Source of the DNA: Maribellus luteus
GTDB taxonomy: Bacteria > Bacteroidota > Bacteroidia > Bacteroidales > Prolixibacteraceae
Assembly (NCBI RefSeq): GCF_003576475.1
Contig: NZ_QWGR01000005.1
Location: 186,001 to 250,000 of the forward strand
Direction of reading: 5' to 3'
Length of the DNA stretch: 64,000 bases
Part shown: positions 42,563 through 52,171 of the stretch, one piece after another
How the letters are laid out: each line of letters opens with the position of its first letter
Numbering within the stretch: position 1 is the first letter of the stretch
Made by a program: the position numbers and the translations under genes
The notes under the pieces: model-generated
Seen by the model: only the letters and a program-made list of their open reading frames with translations
Told to the model about the DNA's origin: nothing
The model's database searches: none

Positions 42563-43450
42563 TTAAGCTTCGAATGCGTTAACTCCAATGGTTTCCATGT
42601 TGCGATCCACTTTCTTCACCAGGCCCTGAAGTACTTTTCCCGGGCCAATTTCAGTGAATGAAGTAGCACCATCAGCAATCATATTCTGAACAATCTGCGT
42701 CCATTTTACCGGGGCAGTCAACTGAGCGATCAGGTTTTCCTTGATAACAGCAGGATCTGAAACCGGCTGTGCATTTACGTTCTGGTAAACCGGACAAACC
42801 GGCGTGCTGAAAGTAGTTGCTTCAATGGCAGCCGCCAGTTCTTCGCGGGCAGGCTCCATCAGCGGCGAGTGAAAAGCACCGCCAACAACCAGTTTCAGGG
42901 CACGTTTGGCACCTTTTTCAGTAAGCGCTGCGCAGGCTTTATCAATACCTGCTTCCGAACCCGAAATTACCAGCTGGCCGGGACAATTGTAGTTGGCCGG
43001 AACCACCACATCGTCGATAGAAGCACAAACTTCTTCCACAACAGCATCTTCCAATCCTACAATAGCAGCCATGGTTGACGGCTCCAGCTCACAGGCTTTT
43101 TGCATGGCCATGGCACGCTGAGAAACCAGCTTTAAACCGTCTTCAAAAGTCAGGGTTCCGTTGGCAACCAGCGCCGAAAACTCTCCCAATGAGTGACCAG
43201 CCACCATGTCAGGAGCAAATTCTTTCATGGTTTTAGCCAGCAATACCGAATGCAGGAAAATAGCGGGCTGTGTAACTTTGGTTTGTTTCAGGTCTTCCAC
43301 ATCGCCTTCAAACATGATTTTGGTGATGTCGAACCCCAGAATATCGTTTGCTTTTTCAAACAGGGCTTTCGCTTCTGCAGAATTCTCGTACAAATCCTTT
43401 CCCATGCCTGGGTACTGAGCTCCCTGTCCGGGAAAAACATATGCTTTCAT
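42563..43450 (-). CDS. fabD: Malonyl-CoA:ACP transacylase
   Basis: Loads malonyl groups onto acyl carrier protein for fatty acid synthesis. 295 residues with FPGQGAQYPGMGKDLY, the nucleophile Ser87 in AGHSLGEFSALVA, the arginine region QRAMAMQKA and the catalytic histidine in GGAFHSPLM. On the minus strand a TAAATTTG box at 43475-43482 lies 25 bases upstream. No other fab gene is adjacent. Confidence 0.96.
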   Translation of the reverse strand: MKAYVFPGQGAQYPGMGKDLYENSAEAKALFEKANDILGFDITKIMFEGDVEDLKQTKVTQPAIFLHSVLLAKTMKEFAPDMVAGHSLGEFSALVANGTLTFEDGLKLVSQRAMAMQKACELEPSTMAAIVGLEDAVVEEVCASIDDVVVPANYNCPGQLVISGSEAGIDKACAALTEKGAKRALKLVVGGAFHSPLMEPAREELAAAIEATTFSTPVCPVYQNVNAQPVSDPAVIKENLIAQLTAPVKWTQIVQNMIADGATSFTEIGPGKVLQGLVKKVDRNMETIGVNAFEA

Positions 43451-44140
43451 AATTTTGAGTTTTTAATTCCGCCGCAAATTTAATCGAAAAACAAAAAGTG
43501 CCCTTTAAATCGCATCCAATCAGCCAGATTTGACAAAAATTTAGATTATTCTTTCGAAAATTGTGTTGAACGGTTCGAGAATTAGGAAAGGGGCATCTTA
43601 AATAAGGTCTATTCAATGCACCAAACAAGTTCCATCAAACGGTGCAAGCAAGTCCGGTGGTATTCGGGAGCGGAAACCTCTCGGAACAAACGAACAGAAT
43701 CCGGAGGATTCAAATATTTGTAGTTCAACCGCATAAACAGACATCCGCCTCCGGCCGGAGTCGAATCTAACCCGTGGCATTTACTCTCTACAGACATTTA
43801 ATCCCGCCGGGATTTTATTATTGGGCTATAGCGTGTTCTTCCTATAAACAACAATATCAGCGGTGCGCTGCACCTGCGTTTGTGTTTTCCAGTCTATCTA
43901 ACGACAAATATTCCTGGTGCGCTGCACCATTTACCACCACGTGATATTCAGACTATAAATATTTTAGGTGCGTTGCTCCTTTCAATGAATGCAATTTCTT
44001 TAGCAGCAGCGCTGCGAAATATTTATAGACCGAAAGCATTGTAGCAAATGAAGGTGCAGAGCACCGAAACATAATTCATCAAAAAAAACAGAAACGAATG
44101 TAGATTTCCGGGTTTTCGGTTCGGGAATAAAACACCGGAC
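43451..44140. repeat. Gene-free region with an array of REP-like hairpins
   Basis: The 690-base gap between fabD and the VTT protein holds no convincing gene. From 43697 it carries short palindromes in a row: GAATCC-GGA-GGATTC (43697-43711), CTCCGGCCGGAG (43749-43760), AATCCCG-C-CGGGATT (43800-43814), GGTGC-GCT-GCACC twice (43862-43874, 43916-43928), a decayed third copy GGTGCGTTGCTCC (43967-43979), GCAGCGCTGC (44006-44015) and GGTGC-AGA-GCACC (44053-44065). The GGTGC copies are spaced about 51-54 bases. A larger inverted repeat pairs 43948-43965 with 44016-44033 (GACTATAAATATTT with AAATATTTATAG). The fabD promoter box is at the left end. Confidence 0.75.
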
Positions 44141-44695
44141 TCATTGGAAAAACAAACTAAGAATCAAATATTTTAGCATAAGACCCAACAAACTATACAT
44201 AAAAAAATTCCGGAAGCGGTATTTCAACATACCGGCGGCCACCGAAATAACAGGTGATGAGAGCGGAAACAAATTAAAAATGAAGATGGTGAGGTTACCA
44301 TATTTCAAAATGTATTTTTCAGCCTTTAGAATTCGCTTTTCACCTACAAAATTATTAATCACGGCAGAACTTACGGAGACCCCGATCAGGTAGTCGACGA
44401 TTTGCGCACTGATAGCCGTACCGAGTGCTATGGCAATCATCTCCCATAAGTTAAAAACCTTCAGATAATAAATAAAGGCAATCTCAACCGGCATCAATAA
44501 AAAGAACAGATAACCAGAGAAATGAATGAGTGCAAAAGAAAACATGCTCTGACTTTTCCCTTCATACCATTCTTTCCCAAGAGTAAAGGAAACGATTAGA
44601 ATGGCTGCCAGTGACGTTAAAAGCAACAATACAATCCTAACCCCTTTCTTTTTGTCTATTTTTCGCTCTTCGAACATATCGGAAACCAGTTTCAA
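44141..44695 (-). CDS. VTT/DedA-like small membrane protein
   Basis: 184 residues with four or five hydrophobic segments (about 20-38, 50-72, 84-110, 133-157, 165-183). The stretch YGNLTIFIFNLFPLSSPVISVAAGMLKYRFRNFF resembles the second half of the VTT/SNARE-associated domain (split here only for description), found in DedA and YqaA proteins that act as lipid scramblases or transporters. A second possible start is the Met at codon 7 (44677). No partner gene nearby; function is open. Confidence 0.75.
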   Translation of the reverse strand: MKLVSDMFEERKIDKKKGVRIVLLLLTSLAAILIVSFTLGKEWYEGKSQSMFSFALIHFSGYLFFLLMPVEIAFIYYLKVFNLWEMIAIALGTAISAQIVDYLIGVSVSSAVINNFVGEKRILKAEKYILKYGNLTIFIFNLFPLSSPVISVAAGMLKYRFRNFFMYSLLGLMLKYLILSLFFQ

Positions 44696-44772
44696 GCTTG
44701 GCTACATTTATTACGATAAAGACAAAAAGATGTAATAAAAAGAGAAAGATATTTTTGGAGTGCCGAAGTAAG

Positions 44773-46611
44773 CTACTCTACGGTAACCGATTTTGCCAGA
44801 TTCCGTGGCCGGTCCACATCGCAACCTTTCAGCACGGCAATATGGTAAGCGAGAAGTTGTAGGGGAATTACTGCCAGCAAGGGAGCCACGGCGAGATGTG
44901 AGCGGGGAATTTCAATCACATCGTTGACCATTTCGTGAAGGCCGGTATCTCCTTCTGTAACAACGGCAATTACATTTCCTTTACGGGCTTTTACTTCCTG
45001 GATATTGCTGACCACCTTTTCGTAATACGCATCCTGCGGAGCCACCACAATCACCGGCAAATTGTCGTCGATCAACGCAATAGGGCCGTGTTTCATTTCG
45101 CCGGCCGCGTATCCTTCGGCATGTACATAGGAAATTTCTTTTAGCTTGAGCGCCCCTTCCAGCGCCACCGGAAACAAATAGCCACGCCCCAGGTAAAGCG
45201 CATTGACGGCCTCCTTGTATTTTTCAGCAATCGCCGCAATCTTTTTGTTGCTTTCCAAAATCAGGCGTCCTTTGGCAGGAGTTTCGGATAATTCTTTTAC
45301 CAGCATCCGGTATGTTTCCGCATCGATGGTCTCTTTTCGTTTGGCAAGCTGTAGGGCAATCATCGTTAATACAGCCACCTGTGCGGTAAAAGCCTTGGTG
45401 GAAGCCACCCCCACTTCAACGCCGGCATGGGTATAAACACCGGCGTCGGTTTCGCGTGCCAGCGACGAGCCCGCCACGTTGCAGATTCCGAGCACGGTGG
45501 CACCTTTTTCTTTTGCCAGACGCAGCGCTGCCAGCGTATCTGCCGTTTCGCCACTTTGGCTGATCAAGATCACAACGTCCTTTTCACCAATAACCGGATT
45601 GCGGTAACGAAACTCCGAGGCATACTCCACTTCCACCGGAGTCTGTGCATATTCCTCGATCAGATATTCTCCAATCAGTGCGGCATGCCACGACGTTCCG
45701 CAACCAATAATGATGATGCGGCCTGCCTGCTCCAGTTTTGGAAACACATCGAGCAAACCTCCCAACACGATTTCAGAATGATCGTTGCGCAATCGTCCGC
45801 GAAAAGTTTCTTCAAGGGTAAGAGGCTGCTCATAAATTTCCTTTAGCATGAAATGCTCGAACCCGCCCTTATCCAAGGCGCCAATTTCCAGATCCAGATT
45901 GGAAATCGTTAGTGAAACGGGATTATTCCGGACATTCTTTAGCGTGCATCCCGCGCGCTGCAAAACAGCGATATCCTCATCGTTCAAATAAATAACCTGT
46001 TGGGTGTATTCCGCTATGGGCAAAGCATCGCTGGCAATAAAGTACTCGTTTACGCCAAGCCCGATGGCCAGCGGACTCCCCTTTCGGGCAACCACAATTT
46101 TTTCCTTTTCATTGGCACACAATACGGCAATTCCGTATGCTCCCACCACCTTCGAAAGTGCCAGCTGCACCGCGTCCTCCGAAGTCATCTCTTCATCTTG
46201 CCGGTAAAAATATTCGATCAGGTTGGCCAGCACCTCGGTATCCGTTTCACTTTTGAACACATAACCTTGTTCCGACAAATCGCTTTTGAGTTTTGCATAG
46301 TTTTCGATTATGCCGTTGTGAACCAGCGAAAATATACCGTTCATTGAGGTATGAGGATGTGCATTAACATCGTTTGGCTCGCCGTGTGTTGCCCAGCGGG
46401 TATGCCCGATCCCCACCTTCCCTGCCGGGCTCTTACCCTCCACAAACGCTTCCAGGTCAGCCACCTTGCCTTTTTTCCGGAAAGTCTCCAGCGAACCGTT
46501 GAGCAATGCTACTCCCGCCGAATCATAGCCTCTGTACTCAAGCTGTTTCAACCCTTTTATAAGAACGGGAAATGCATCCCGAGGTCCGATATATCCAACA
46601 ATTCCACACAT
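44773..46611 (-). CDS. glmS: Glutamine-fructose-6-phosphate aminotransferase
   Basis: Makes glucosamine-6-phosphate from fructose-6-phosphate and glutamine, the entry to UDP-GlcNAc, peptidoglycan and LPS. 612 residues: class II glutaminase with nucleophile Cys2 (MCGIVGYIG), two SIS sugar-isomerase domains (IGCGTSWHAAL, SQSGETADTLAA; GRGYLFPVALEGALKLKEI), and the conserved end DRPRNLAKSVTVE. No glmS ribozyme-like leader is seen. The DUF4954 gene lies 109 bases upstream on the same strand. Confidence 0.98.
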   Translation of the reverse strand: MCGIVGYIGPRDAFPVLIKGLKQLEYRGYDSAGVALLNGSLETFRKKGKVADLEAFVEGKSPAGKVGIGHTRWATHGEPNDVNAHPHTSMNGIFSLVHNGIIENYAKLKSDLSEQGYVFKSETDTEVLANLIEYFYRQDEEMTSEDAVQLALSKVVGAYGIAVLCANEKEKIVVARKGSPLAIGLGVNEYFIASDALPIAEYTQQVIYLNDEDIAVLQRAGCTLKNVRNNPVSLTISNLDLEIGALDKGGFEHFMLKEIYEQPLTLEETFRGRLRNDHSEIVLGGLLDVFPKLEQAGRIIIIGCGTSWHAALIGEYLIEEYAQTPVEVEYASEFRYRNPVIGEKDVVILISQSGETADTLAALRLAKEKGATVLGICNVAGSSLARETDAGVYTHAGVEVGVASTKAFTAQVAVLTMIALQLAKRKETIDAETYRMLVKELSETPAKGRLILESNKKIAAIAEKYKEAVNALYLGRGYLFPVALEGALKLKEISYVHAEGYAAGEMKHGPIALIDDNLPVIVVAPQDAYYEKVVSNIQEVKARKGNVIAVVTEGDTGLHEMVNDVIEIPRSHLAVAPLLAVIPLQLLAYHIAVLKGCDVDRPRNLAKSVTVE

Positions 46612-46720
46612 AGTAATTAGTTTAGAGTTTAGTGTTCAGAGTTTTCAGCCTCAGTCATCAGATATTAAAGCATTAATGCATTCTCGCATTTAAGCATTTC
46701 TTATTCAGCGATCCGGCGCT

Positions 46721-48739
46721 TCAGTCCCTTTCAACCGTCACTGCGAGTTGGTTCATCAAAGCGATGATCTCGTTGCCCAGTGCTTCCTTTTTGTCCATGT
46801 GCTGGCGGATGGCCTGCACGGTGTTGTTGCTTTCGAACTCGCCCCGCACTTCGGCAAAATCGAGCTCGCGGGCCCCGTTTTGCCCATCCACACCAAAACC
46901 CGTCATTTTAGACATTGAAAATTCCTTCTGAGCGTCTTCATACAAATACTTGTCAATCCCCAGCACACTGTTTTTCCATCTCTCCACCACGCTTATCACA
47001 TCACCTGTTTCAAACTGATCCAACGGCTTTCCGCAGAACGACTCCAGGGCATCGGCCGCCCATGTCCATTCGTAATTGTAGTAATTCTTATGAAGCATTG
47101 CCAGCCCTGCATTTACCTCTTCCAGCGACTGAATTGCCCCGTTCTCCACATTCGCGAGTAACTGGTCGAGCGCTTCAAAGGGACACAACATCCCCGCCAA
47201 ATCCACCCAATACCCGCGTCCCAAGCGCGTATCGGGCTGCAACGCTTTCCACATATCCGAAACACTTTCCAGCTTGTTTCCCTTCAAGCGGGTAATCAGC
47301 GAATTCCCCAGAAACTTCCAGATGGCCATTTCATACAACTCAATCCCCCGATCAAGCGCATGTTTCTCGATTTTCATTTTCTGATAGCGGTACGAAGCTT
47401 CTTCAACCGAAGACTCACGAATAGCCAGCAGCTTTTCCCGCCCCGCCATCATTTTCCGCACGGTGTAAGGACTCAGCAAATTAAAATTGATAAAATCGAG
47501 CAGGTTTGAATCGGTACGTTTGTCGCGCTTGGGCCATTTTTGGGTGTCCCGAACCGTGCCAATGCTTTTCAGGTTGATTCCGGGCACCAGAATGCTTTCG
47601 TCCTTGCTTTCAATCAGGTACGAAAAAGGAAATTCCGCGGTATCGCAATGTTTGTAATGACGCCCCATCACCAACGAAAAAGCGCCAATGTGCGACGGCC
47701 ACAACAGATAAGAATCGCTGGTGGTTTTCGCTCCCCGCTCCATAATTCCCTGGTGAATGGGGCCCAGCTTGTAGATATGATTGCTCTGATTCGACCCGCT
47801 TCCGGCATTCAAAAACGAGAACATCCCGGCAATCAGCAAGGTCGATTTATGATGCGTAACGGTGTAAGGTCCTGCAAAAATGGAACAGGCCTCACCGTGA
47901 AATCCCTGGCAATTGGCAAAAAACAACGAATTCTCGGCAGAGTAATGCTTGTCCAGCACACAGCCCTGCCCGATAAAACATTTTGAAACCAGCGTTGCTT
48001 CAGCCACCAGCGAACCCGAACTGACGATAAAGTCTTCCATGATCACTCCTTCTCCGATCACAACCGGGGCTTCAAAATTACTGTTGATGCTCCCGTTTTT
48101 CAACTTCTTTACACCGTCGATAACCGCTGCCGGCCCTGTTTTTACATTCAGAATGGTATTGCAGTTGAGCAGTTTTGAATGTGCGCCAATCACTCCCATC
48201 TCATCACTGACAAACTCAGTATAATCCGCCACCATTGTTTTGAGCGAATTCACCAAACCGGGCCGGTGCCGGTACAAAGCCATCATATAAGCCACATGCG
48301 CCGACAAATAATCGTAGATCGGAATCTCACGTCCACCTCCTTCATTGATCGTCTCCACCACAATCCCGTTTCCAAACGAAGACCGCCCGTCGACCGCCAA
48401 AGTGGTTATGTTGTGAATAATAACGTTTTCGCCGATACGGTAATTGGCAATGTAACTTCGAACATTGTGAATAAGTGCATTCTTCCCCACCTCGCAATTA
48501 TGCAACCACGCATTGTAAATACCTGTTTTGAAGGTGATCCCGCCAATCAGGTTAACCGAGCCCGTAAAACCTGCCAGCCGGATGCGACCTGTAAATTTTG
48601 TATTTTCAATGCAATCGGGAATGAAATCCTCCCCTACCTTTACCAGGCTCCAGTCAGTGGAAGAACATCCCTGGTGTACCAACTGCCCTATTTCTTCATC
48701 GAGTAAGTTTCTGAAATTCCGTTCTGTGCTGTGAATCAT
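46721..48739 (-). CDS. DUF4954 family protein with left-handed beta-helix
   Basis: 672 residues, no signal peptide. The first half (about 45-330) consists of hexapeptide-type turns (for example NALIHNVRSYIANYRIGENVIIHN and APVVIGEGVIMEDF), building a left-handed parallel beta-helix as in sugar nucleotidyl- and acyltransferases. The C-terminal 250 residues are helical. The family is essentially from Bacteroidota and spirochaetes and often carries names such as UDP-GlcNAc pyrophosphorylase-like. Position next to glmS suggests a task in amino-sugar nucleotide metabolism; the reaction is not known. Confidence 0.88.
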   Translation of the reverse strand: MIHSTERNFRNLLDEEIGQLVHQGCSSTDWSLVKVGEDFIPDCIENTKFTGRIRLAGFTGSVNLIGGITFKTGIYNAWLHNCEVGKNALIHNVRSYIANYRIGENVIIHNITTLAVDGRSSFGNGIVVETINEGGGREIPIYDYLSAHVAYMMALYRHRPGLVNSLKTMVADYTEFVSDEMGVIGAHSKLLNCNTILNVKTGPAAVIDGVKKLKNGSINSNFEAPVVIGEGVIMEDFIVSSGSLVAEATLVSKCFIGQGCVLDKHYSAENSLFFANCQGFHGEACSIFAGPYTVTHHKSTLLIAGMFSFLNAGSGSNQSNHIYKLGPIHQGIMERGAKTTSDSYLLWPSHIGAFSLVMGRHYKHCDTAEFPFSYLIESKDESILVPGINLKSIGTVRDTQKWPKRDKRTDSNLLDFINFNLLSPYTVRKMMAGREKLLAIRESSVEEASYRYQKMKIEKHALDRGIELYEMAIWKFLGNSLITRLKGNKLESVSDMWKALQPDTRLGRGYWVDLAGMLCPFEALDQLLANVENGAIQSLEEVNAGLAMLHKNYYNYEWTWAADALESFCGKPLDQFETGDVISVVERWKNSVLGIDKYLYEDAQKEFSMSKMTGFGVDGQNGARELDFAEVRGEFESNNTVQAIRQHMDKKEALGNEIIALMNQLAVTVERD

Positions 48740-48759
48740 GTATCTGATTTTAATTCGGC

Positions 48760-48788
48760 CAAAGTTAAGGCTTCCGATTTCCGCCCAA
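48760..48788 (-). promoter_or_regulatory. Promoter of the DUF4954 gene
   Basis: On the minus strand TTG (48786-48788), an 18-base spacer and TAACTTTG (48760-48767), a full TAnnTTTG match, 21 bases before the start codon. The downstream glmS probably shares the transcript. Confidence 0.5.
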
Positions 48789-49056
48789 CACTAAAAACCT
48801 AACAGATGCACAACTACAAAACAACATAACCTAACTCAACAAAACATAAACAACAAAAAATCAATTTTTTAAAATAAATAAATAACCCTACAAATAATTT
48901 CAAAAGACAACACTTACCCTAATATATACAAGTCAAAAAAGATTGAAGACAGATTGAAAAAAAGATTGACGCAGATTGGTTTAGTCAATCATTTCGACTT
49001 AAAACCAGCTGAAATGTCTTGGAAAAAATACACAAATATTGCTGATAAGAAACAAA
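48789..49056. other. AT-rich intergenic region with spaced GATTG motifs
   Basis: Very AT-rich, with no supported gene. Four copies of GATTG at 48941, 48953, 48964 and 48976 are spaced 11-12 bases. The same motif, spaced about ten bases, forms the insert in the ABC permease gene at 55293-55386 (opposite strand of that gene). A 68-codon frame at 48954-49160 runs through the repeat and into the antisense of the next gene and is not supported. Confidence 0.4.
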
Positions 49057-50037
49057 TCAAAGCTGCACAAGGTAGTTTGACAAACGAACAGAGCTACCCA
49101 GTTTTAGTTTTTTACGAAGCCGGACCCGGGCTATTTCCACACTTTTGGGAGTCAGATTGAGCAGCCCGGCAATTTCACGGCTTGAAAGCCCCAGCCGGAC
49201 ATATGAACACAGGCGTTTGTCTTTTAGCGAAATATTCGAATGCCGCGCCTGCAAACGCTCCATAAACCCGGGATGGACTTTTTCCACCTGGTTTTCGATG
49301 GTACTCCAGTCAACCTGCTCATTGGCACTTCCACCAAGCATTTCGCGCAATTCCTGAACAACCTCCGAAAAGTTAGCGACCTCTTTTTTATCCGCTTTCT
49401 GAAGAATGTTTTTTGCCTTGTTCAGCAACTCATTTTTTTGCGACAACTGCAACAGAAAAGAAACCAGTTCACGGTCTTTCAGATCAAGCTGACTTTGCAA
49501 ACGCTGCTTGTTTCGCTGATCAAATTCCTTTCCGCGCTCCAGGTCAGAAATATGCCCCATCGCACGTTTCAAACGCGTAATGTCCTGCACCGACGCACGA
49601 ATACCCAGGTACTTTCCGAGCTTGTCGTACACGCCCCGCACATTGATCACACACCAACGCAACTGCTTGGTACGCGTTAAAATCCTGAATTCGAGCGATG
49701 GATTCACCAACGACTGATTCAGCGCCCCAGAAAGAAAATGCTGATACTTTTCACGATCGGGTTCATAAACCAACATGGTGCTGATTCTCTCCGACTGGAT
49801 AATTTCGTTGGAAGTAAAACCGGTGAGATCGTAACACGAAGGAGAGGAATATTTGATTGTCCCGTCGGGCTCAAACCACAACTCCCAGGCAAAGGCAAAA
49901 TCAGAAATTTGCTGGTAAAACTGGCGTTTCTCGCGTTCATCCTGTAACTGAAAATGCGCATCTTCCAGTTGTATCTTCAGATCCGAAAATTCACTTTCCA
50001 GTTTTTCAATACGAGCCGTATTCTGCTTTTTATCCAA
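49057..50037 (-). CDS. PAS-domain transcriptional regulator with LuxR-type HTH
   Basis: 326 residues. N-terminal coiled coil (about 5-40), a PAS domain (about 45-160; YSSPSCYDLTGFTSNEI, LGIRASVQDITRLKRA), a long helical linker (about 160-255; ELVSFLLQLSQKNELLNKAK), and a C-terminal HTH (LSSREIAGLLNLTPKSVEIARVRLRKKL). It has no membrane segment, receiver or kinase domain, so it probably senses a ligand directly. The linker string ELVSFLLQLSQKNELL is common in Bacteroidota regulators with this HTH. Target unknown. Confidence 0.88.
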   Translation of the reverse strand: MDKKQNTARIEKLESEFSDLKIQLEDAHFQLQDEREKRQFYQQISDFAFAWELWFEPDGTIKYSSPSCYDLTGFTSNEIIQSERISTMLVYEPDREKYQHFLSGALNQSLVNPSLEFRILTRTKQLRWCVINVRGVYDKLGKYLGIRASVQDITRLKRAMGHISDLERGKEFDQRNKQRLQSQLDLKDRELVSFLLQLSQKNELLNKAKNILQKADKKEVANFSEVVQELREMLGGSANEQVDWSTIENQVEKVHPGFMERLQARHSNISLKDKRLCSYVRLGLSSREIAGLLNLTPKSVEIARVRLRKKLKLGSSVRLSNYLVQL

Positions 50038-50203
50038 GGCGATGTGATTTTAGTAATCAATTCCGGACTAAAAATACTACGCCCAAACAGGAAAAGCAAA
50101 CAATCCATGTTAGGTTTATTTACCTCTCATAAATATTGACAATTAAACAGATAGTAAAAAACAGAAATGTTTTTTGTTATACTGAGGCATAAAACCGGAT
50201 AGC

Positions 50204-50680
50204 CTAATATTCCGTCTTATCATTTTTTGCCTTCCAATGCTCAAACACATGAAGGCCTTCGTCGCGAATAATGTTTTCGAAATCCACTTTGCGGTCCTCT
50301 ATCTTAAGTTCCAGCTCATCGTAAATAAACTGGTCATCAAAATTGGCGGAGGCTGCATCTTCGCGGTTACAGGCATAAAAAACCTTCTTTGGCCGCGCCC
50401 AGTAGATGGCTCCCAAACACATGGGGCAAGGCTCGCACGAAGTGTAAATCACACAATCGTCGAGCTGAAACGATTTCAGTTTTTTGCAGGCTTCACGAAT
50501 GGCAATCACTTCAGCGTGTGCCGTCGGGTCGTTATCCGAAGTAACCCGGTTATAACCTTCCGCTATTATTTCTCCGTCTTTTACCACAACAGCGCCAAAA
50601 GGGCCGCCCGAATTGGTTTTCATCCCTTTTTCGGCCAGCGAAATGGCAGCACGCATAAACTTCTTGTCTGTTTCACTCAT
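50204..50680 (-). CDS. guaD: Guanine deaminase-like nucleoside deaminase
   Basis: Zinc hydrolase of the cytidine deaminase fold; converts guanine to xanthine. 158 residues with zinc ligands His55 (PTAHAEV, with the proton-shuttling Glu57), Cys85 and Cys88 (SCEPCPMCLGAIYWAR). DDQFIYDEL and the overall string resemble Bacillus GuaD closely rather than tRNA adenosine deaminase TadA, which lacks the C-terminal part. It stands alone between the PAS regulator and ndh. Confidence 0.88.
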   Translation of the reverse strand: MSETDKKFMRAAISLAEKGMKTNSGGPFGAVVVKDGEIIAEGYNRVTSDNDPTAHAEVIAIREACKKLKSFQLDDCVIYTSCEPCPMCLGAIYWARPKKVFYACNREDAASANFDDQFIYDELELKIEDRKVDFENIIRDEGLHVFEHWKAKNDKTEY

Positions 50681-50764
50681 AGTTCCTCCTCTTTTCAGGC
50701 AAAGCTTTCAAAAGTAACATTCAGGAAATGAAAATACAAATGCAACGAATTTCTCCGGGAAAGC

Positions 50765-52057
50765 TTACTCTGACGCATCCCTGCTTCTGGGAACCTGGCG
50801 GATGATCAAACGCAGCGACTGATCGTAAGTCATGTAATTCCAGAGCCAGTTGATAAAAATCACCAGCCGGTTTTTCACGCCGACAATCGACATCAGGTGC
50901 ACAAACATCCACACCATCCAGGCCACAAAACCCGAAAACTGCAATTTTGGAAGGTCCACTACAGCACGGTTTCTACCAACGGTCGCCATCGAACCTTTGT
51001 CGTGGTAACGAAATCCGGTCAATTCCTTTTTATTATGAATGTTCACGAGGTTTTGAGCCAACAAAGAAGCCTGCTGAAGCGCTACCTGCGCCACCTGCGG
51101 ATGCCCGTTTGGATAAGCTTCGGTCTCCATATAAGCAATATCTCCAATGGCAAAAATATCGTCGGCATCGTCTATCTGGTTAAAATCGTTTACCCTGATC
51201 CGGTTTCCCCGAACAATCAGATCAGTGTTGATACCTTCAGGCATTTGCCCTTTCACACCGGCTGCCCATATCAAAGTATTGGCCTGAAAACTTTCCTTGT
51301 CTTCCAGGTCAACCTGTTTCCCGTCGTAGTTTAGAACTCTATGTTCCAGCTTTACTTCAACGCCCAATTCGGCGAGGTAGTTGAATGCCTTCTCACCCGC
51401 TTTGGCACTCATCCCATTCAAAAGCTGATGATTCGCTTCAATCAATGTAATCGTCATCTGCCTGAAATCCATTTCGGGATAGTCTTTGGGCAACACAAAG
51501 TTCTTCATTTCTGCCAGCGCACCACATACCTCAACACCCGTTGGTCCGCCACCTACCACCACCACGTTCAGCATACGTTTCCGCTCTTCCTCGTCACTTA
51601 TTGTAACAGCCCTTTCAAAGTTGCTGAGTATCGTATTTCGCAGAAAAAGTGCTTCGGAAACCGACTTCATGGGAAGGCTGTTTTTGGCAAAACTTTGCAT
51701 TCCAAAGAAATTCGTGGTAGCACCCGTGGCAATCACCAGGTAATCGTACATCACCGTTCCCAGGCTGGTTTCCAGCATTTTTTCTTCCGCCCGGATTTTA
51801 TTTACCTCGGCCACGCGGATAAAAACGTTTTTTACATTCTGAAAAACCTTCCGCAGCGGAAAAGATATGGAACTGGGCTCCAAACCGGAAGTAGCCACCT
51901 GGTAAAACAAAGGTTGAAACTGGTGATAGTTATTGCGGTCGAACAACACCACCTGAAAATTCTGTTTGTACAGCTTCCGCGCCAGGCGCAAACCGGCAAA
52001 TCCTGCCCCTATAATCACTACTCTCGGCTGCTCTGTTCTTGGTATATTTACTGGCAT
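50765..52057 (-). CDS. ndh: Type II NADH dehydrogenase (NAD(P)/FAD-dependent oxidoreductase)
   Basis: Single-subunit, non-proton-pumping NADH:quinone oxidoreductase on the inner face of the membrane. 430 residues: FAD-binding VVIIGAGFAGLRLARKL, NYHQFQPLFYQVATSGLEP (quinone-site region typical of NDH-2), NAD-binding VVVGGGPTGVEVCGALAE, and the second FAD motif FAIGDIAYM. The amphipathic C-terminus with WMVWMFVHLM probably binds the membrane. Confidence 0.93.
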   Translation of the reverse strand: MPVNIPRTEQPRVVIIGAGFAGLRLARKLYKQNFQVVLFDRNNYHQFQPLFYQVATSGLEPSSISFPLRKVFQNVKNVFIRVAEVNKIRAEEKMLETSLGTVMYDYLVIATGATTNFFGMQSFAKNSLPMKSVSEALFLRNTILSNFERAVTISDEEERKRMLNVVVVGGGPTGVEVCGALAEMKNFVLPKDYPEMDFRQMTITLIEANHQLLNGMSAKAGEKAFNYLAELGVEVKLEHRVLNYDGKQVDLEDKESFQANTLIWAAGVKGQMPEGINTDLIVRGNRIRVNDFNQIDDADDIFAIGDIAYMETEAYPNGHPQVAQVALQQASLLAQNLVNIHNKKELTGFRYHDKGSMATVGRNRAVVDLPKLQFSGFVAWMVWMFVHLMSIVGVKNRLVIFINWLWNYMTYDQSLRLIIRQVPRSRDASE

Positions 52058-52171
52058 TCACTTAATTGTTAATCACCTTTACCAACAACCCTAAAAAGCG
52101 ATTGTTTTAAACAGGAAAAGAAGAAAACAATTTATTAACGAACCATACAATATCAAGACTTTCCTTCGCTT

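Noticed and set aside
43740-43790. tRNA-like GGAGTCGAATCTAACCC stretch
   Set aside because: No acceptor or anticodon stem can be formed around it; the match to a T-loop is chance within a palindrome.
43609-43797. Minus-strand 62-codon frame in the hairpin array
   Set aside because: It runs through two palindromes (43697-43711, 43749-43760) and starts from the repeat region; the peptide is best explained as translated repeat DNA.
43600-44070. CRISPR array
   Set aside because: The repeated GGTGC palindromes are only 13 bases, the intervening stretches share similarity rather than being unique spacers, and no cas gene is present.
48954-49160. Plus-strand 68-codon frame upstream of and into the PAS regulator
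   Set aside because: It starts in spaced GATTG repeats and ends in antisense of a well-supported gene; no family is recognised.
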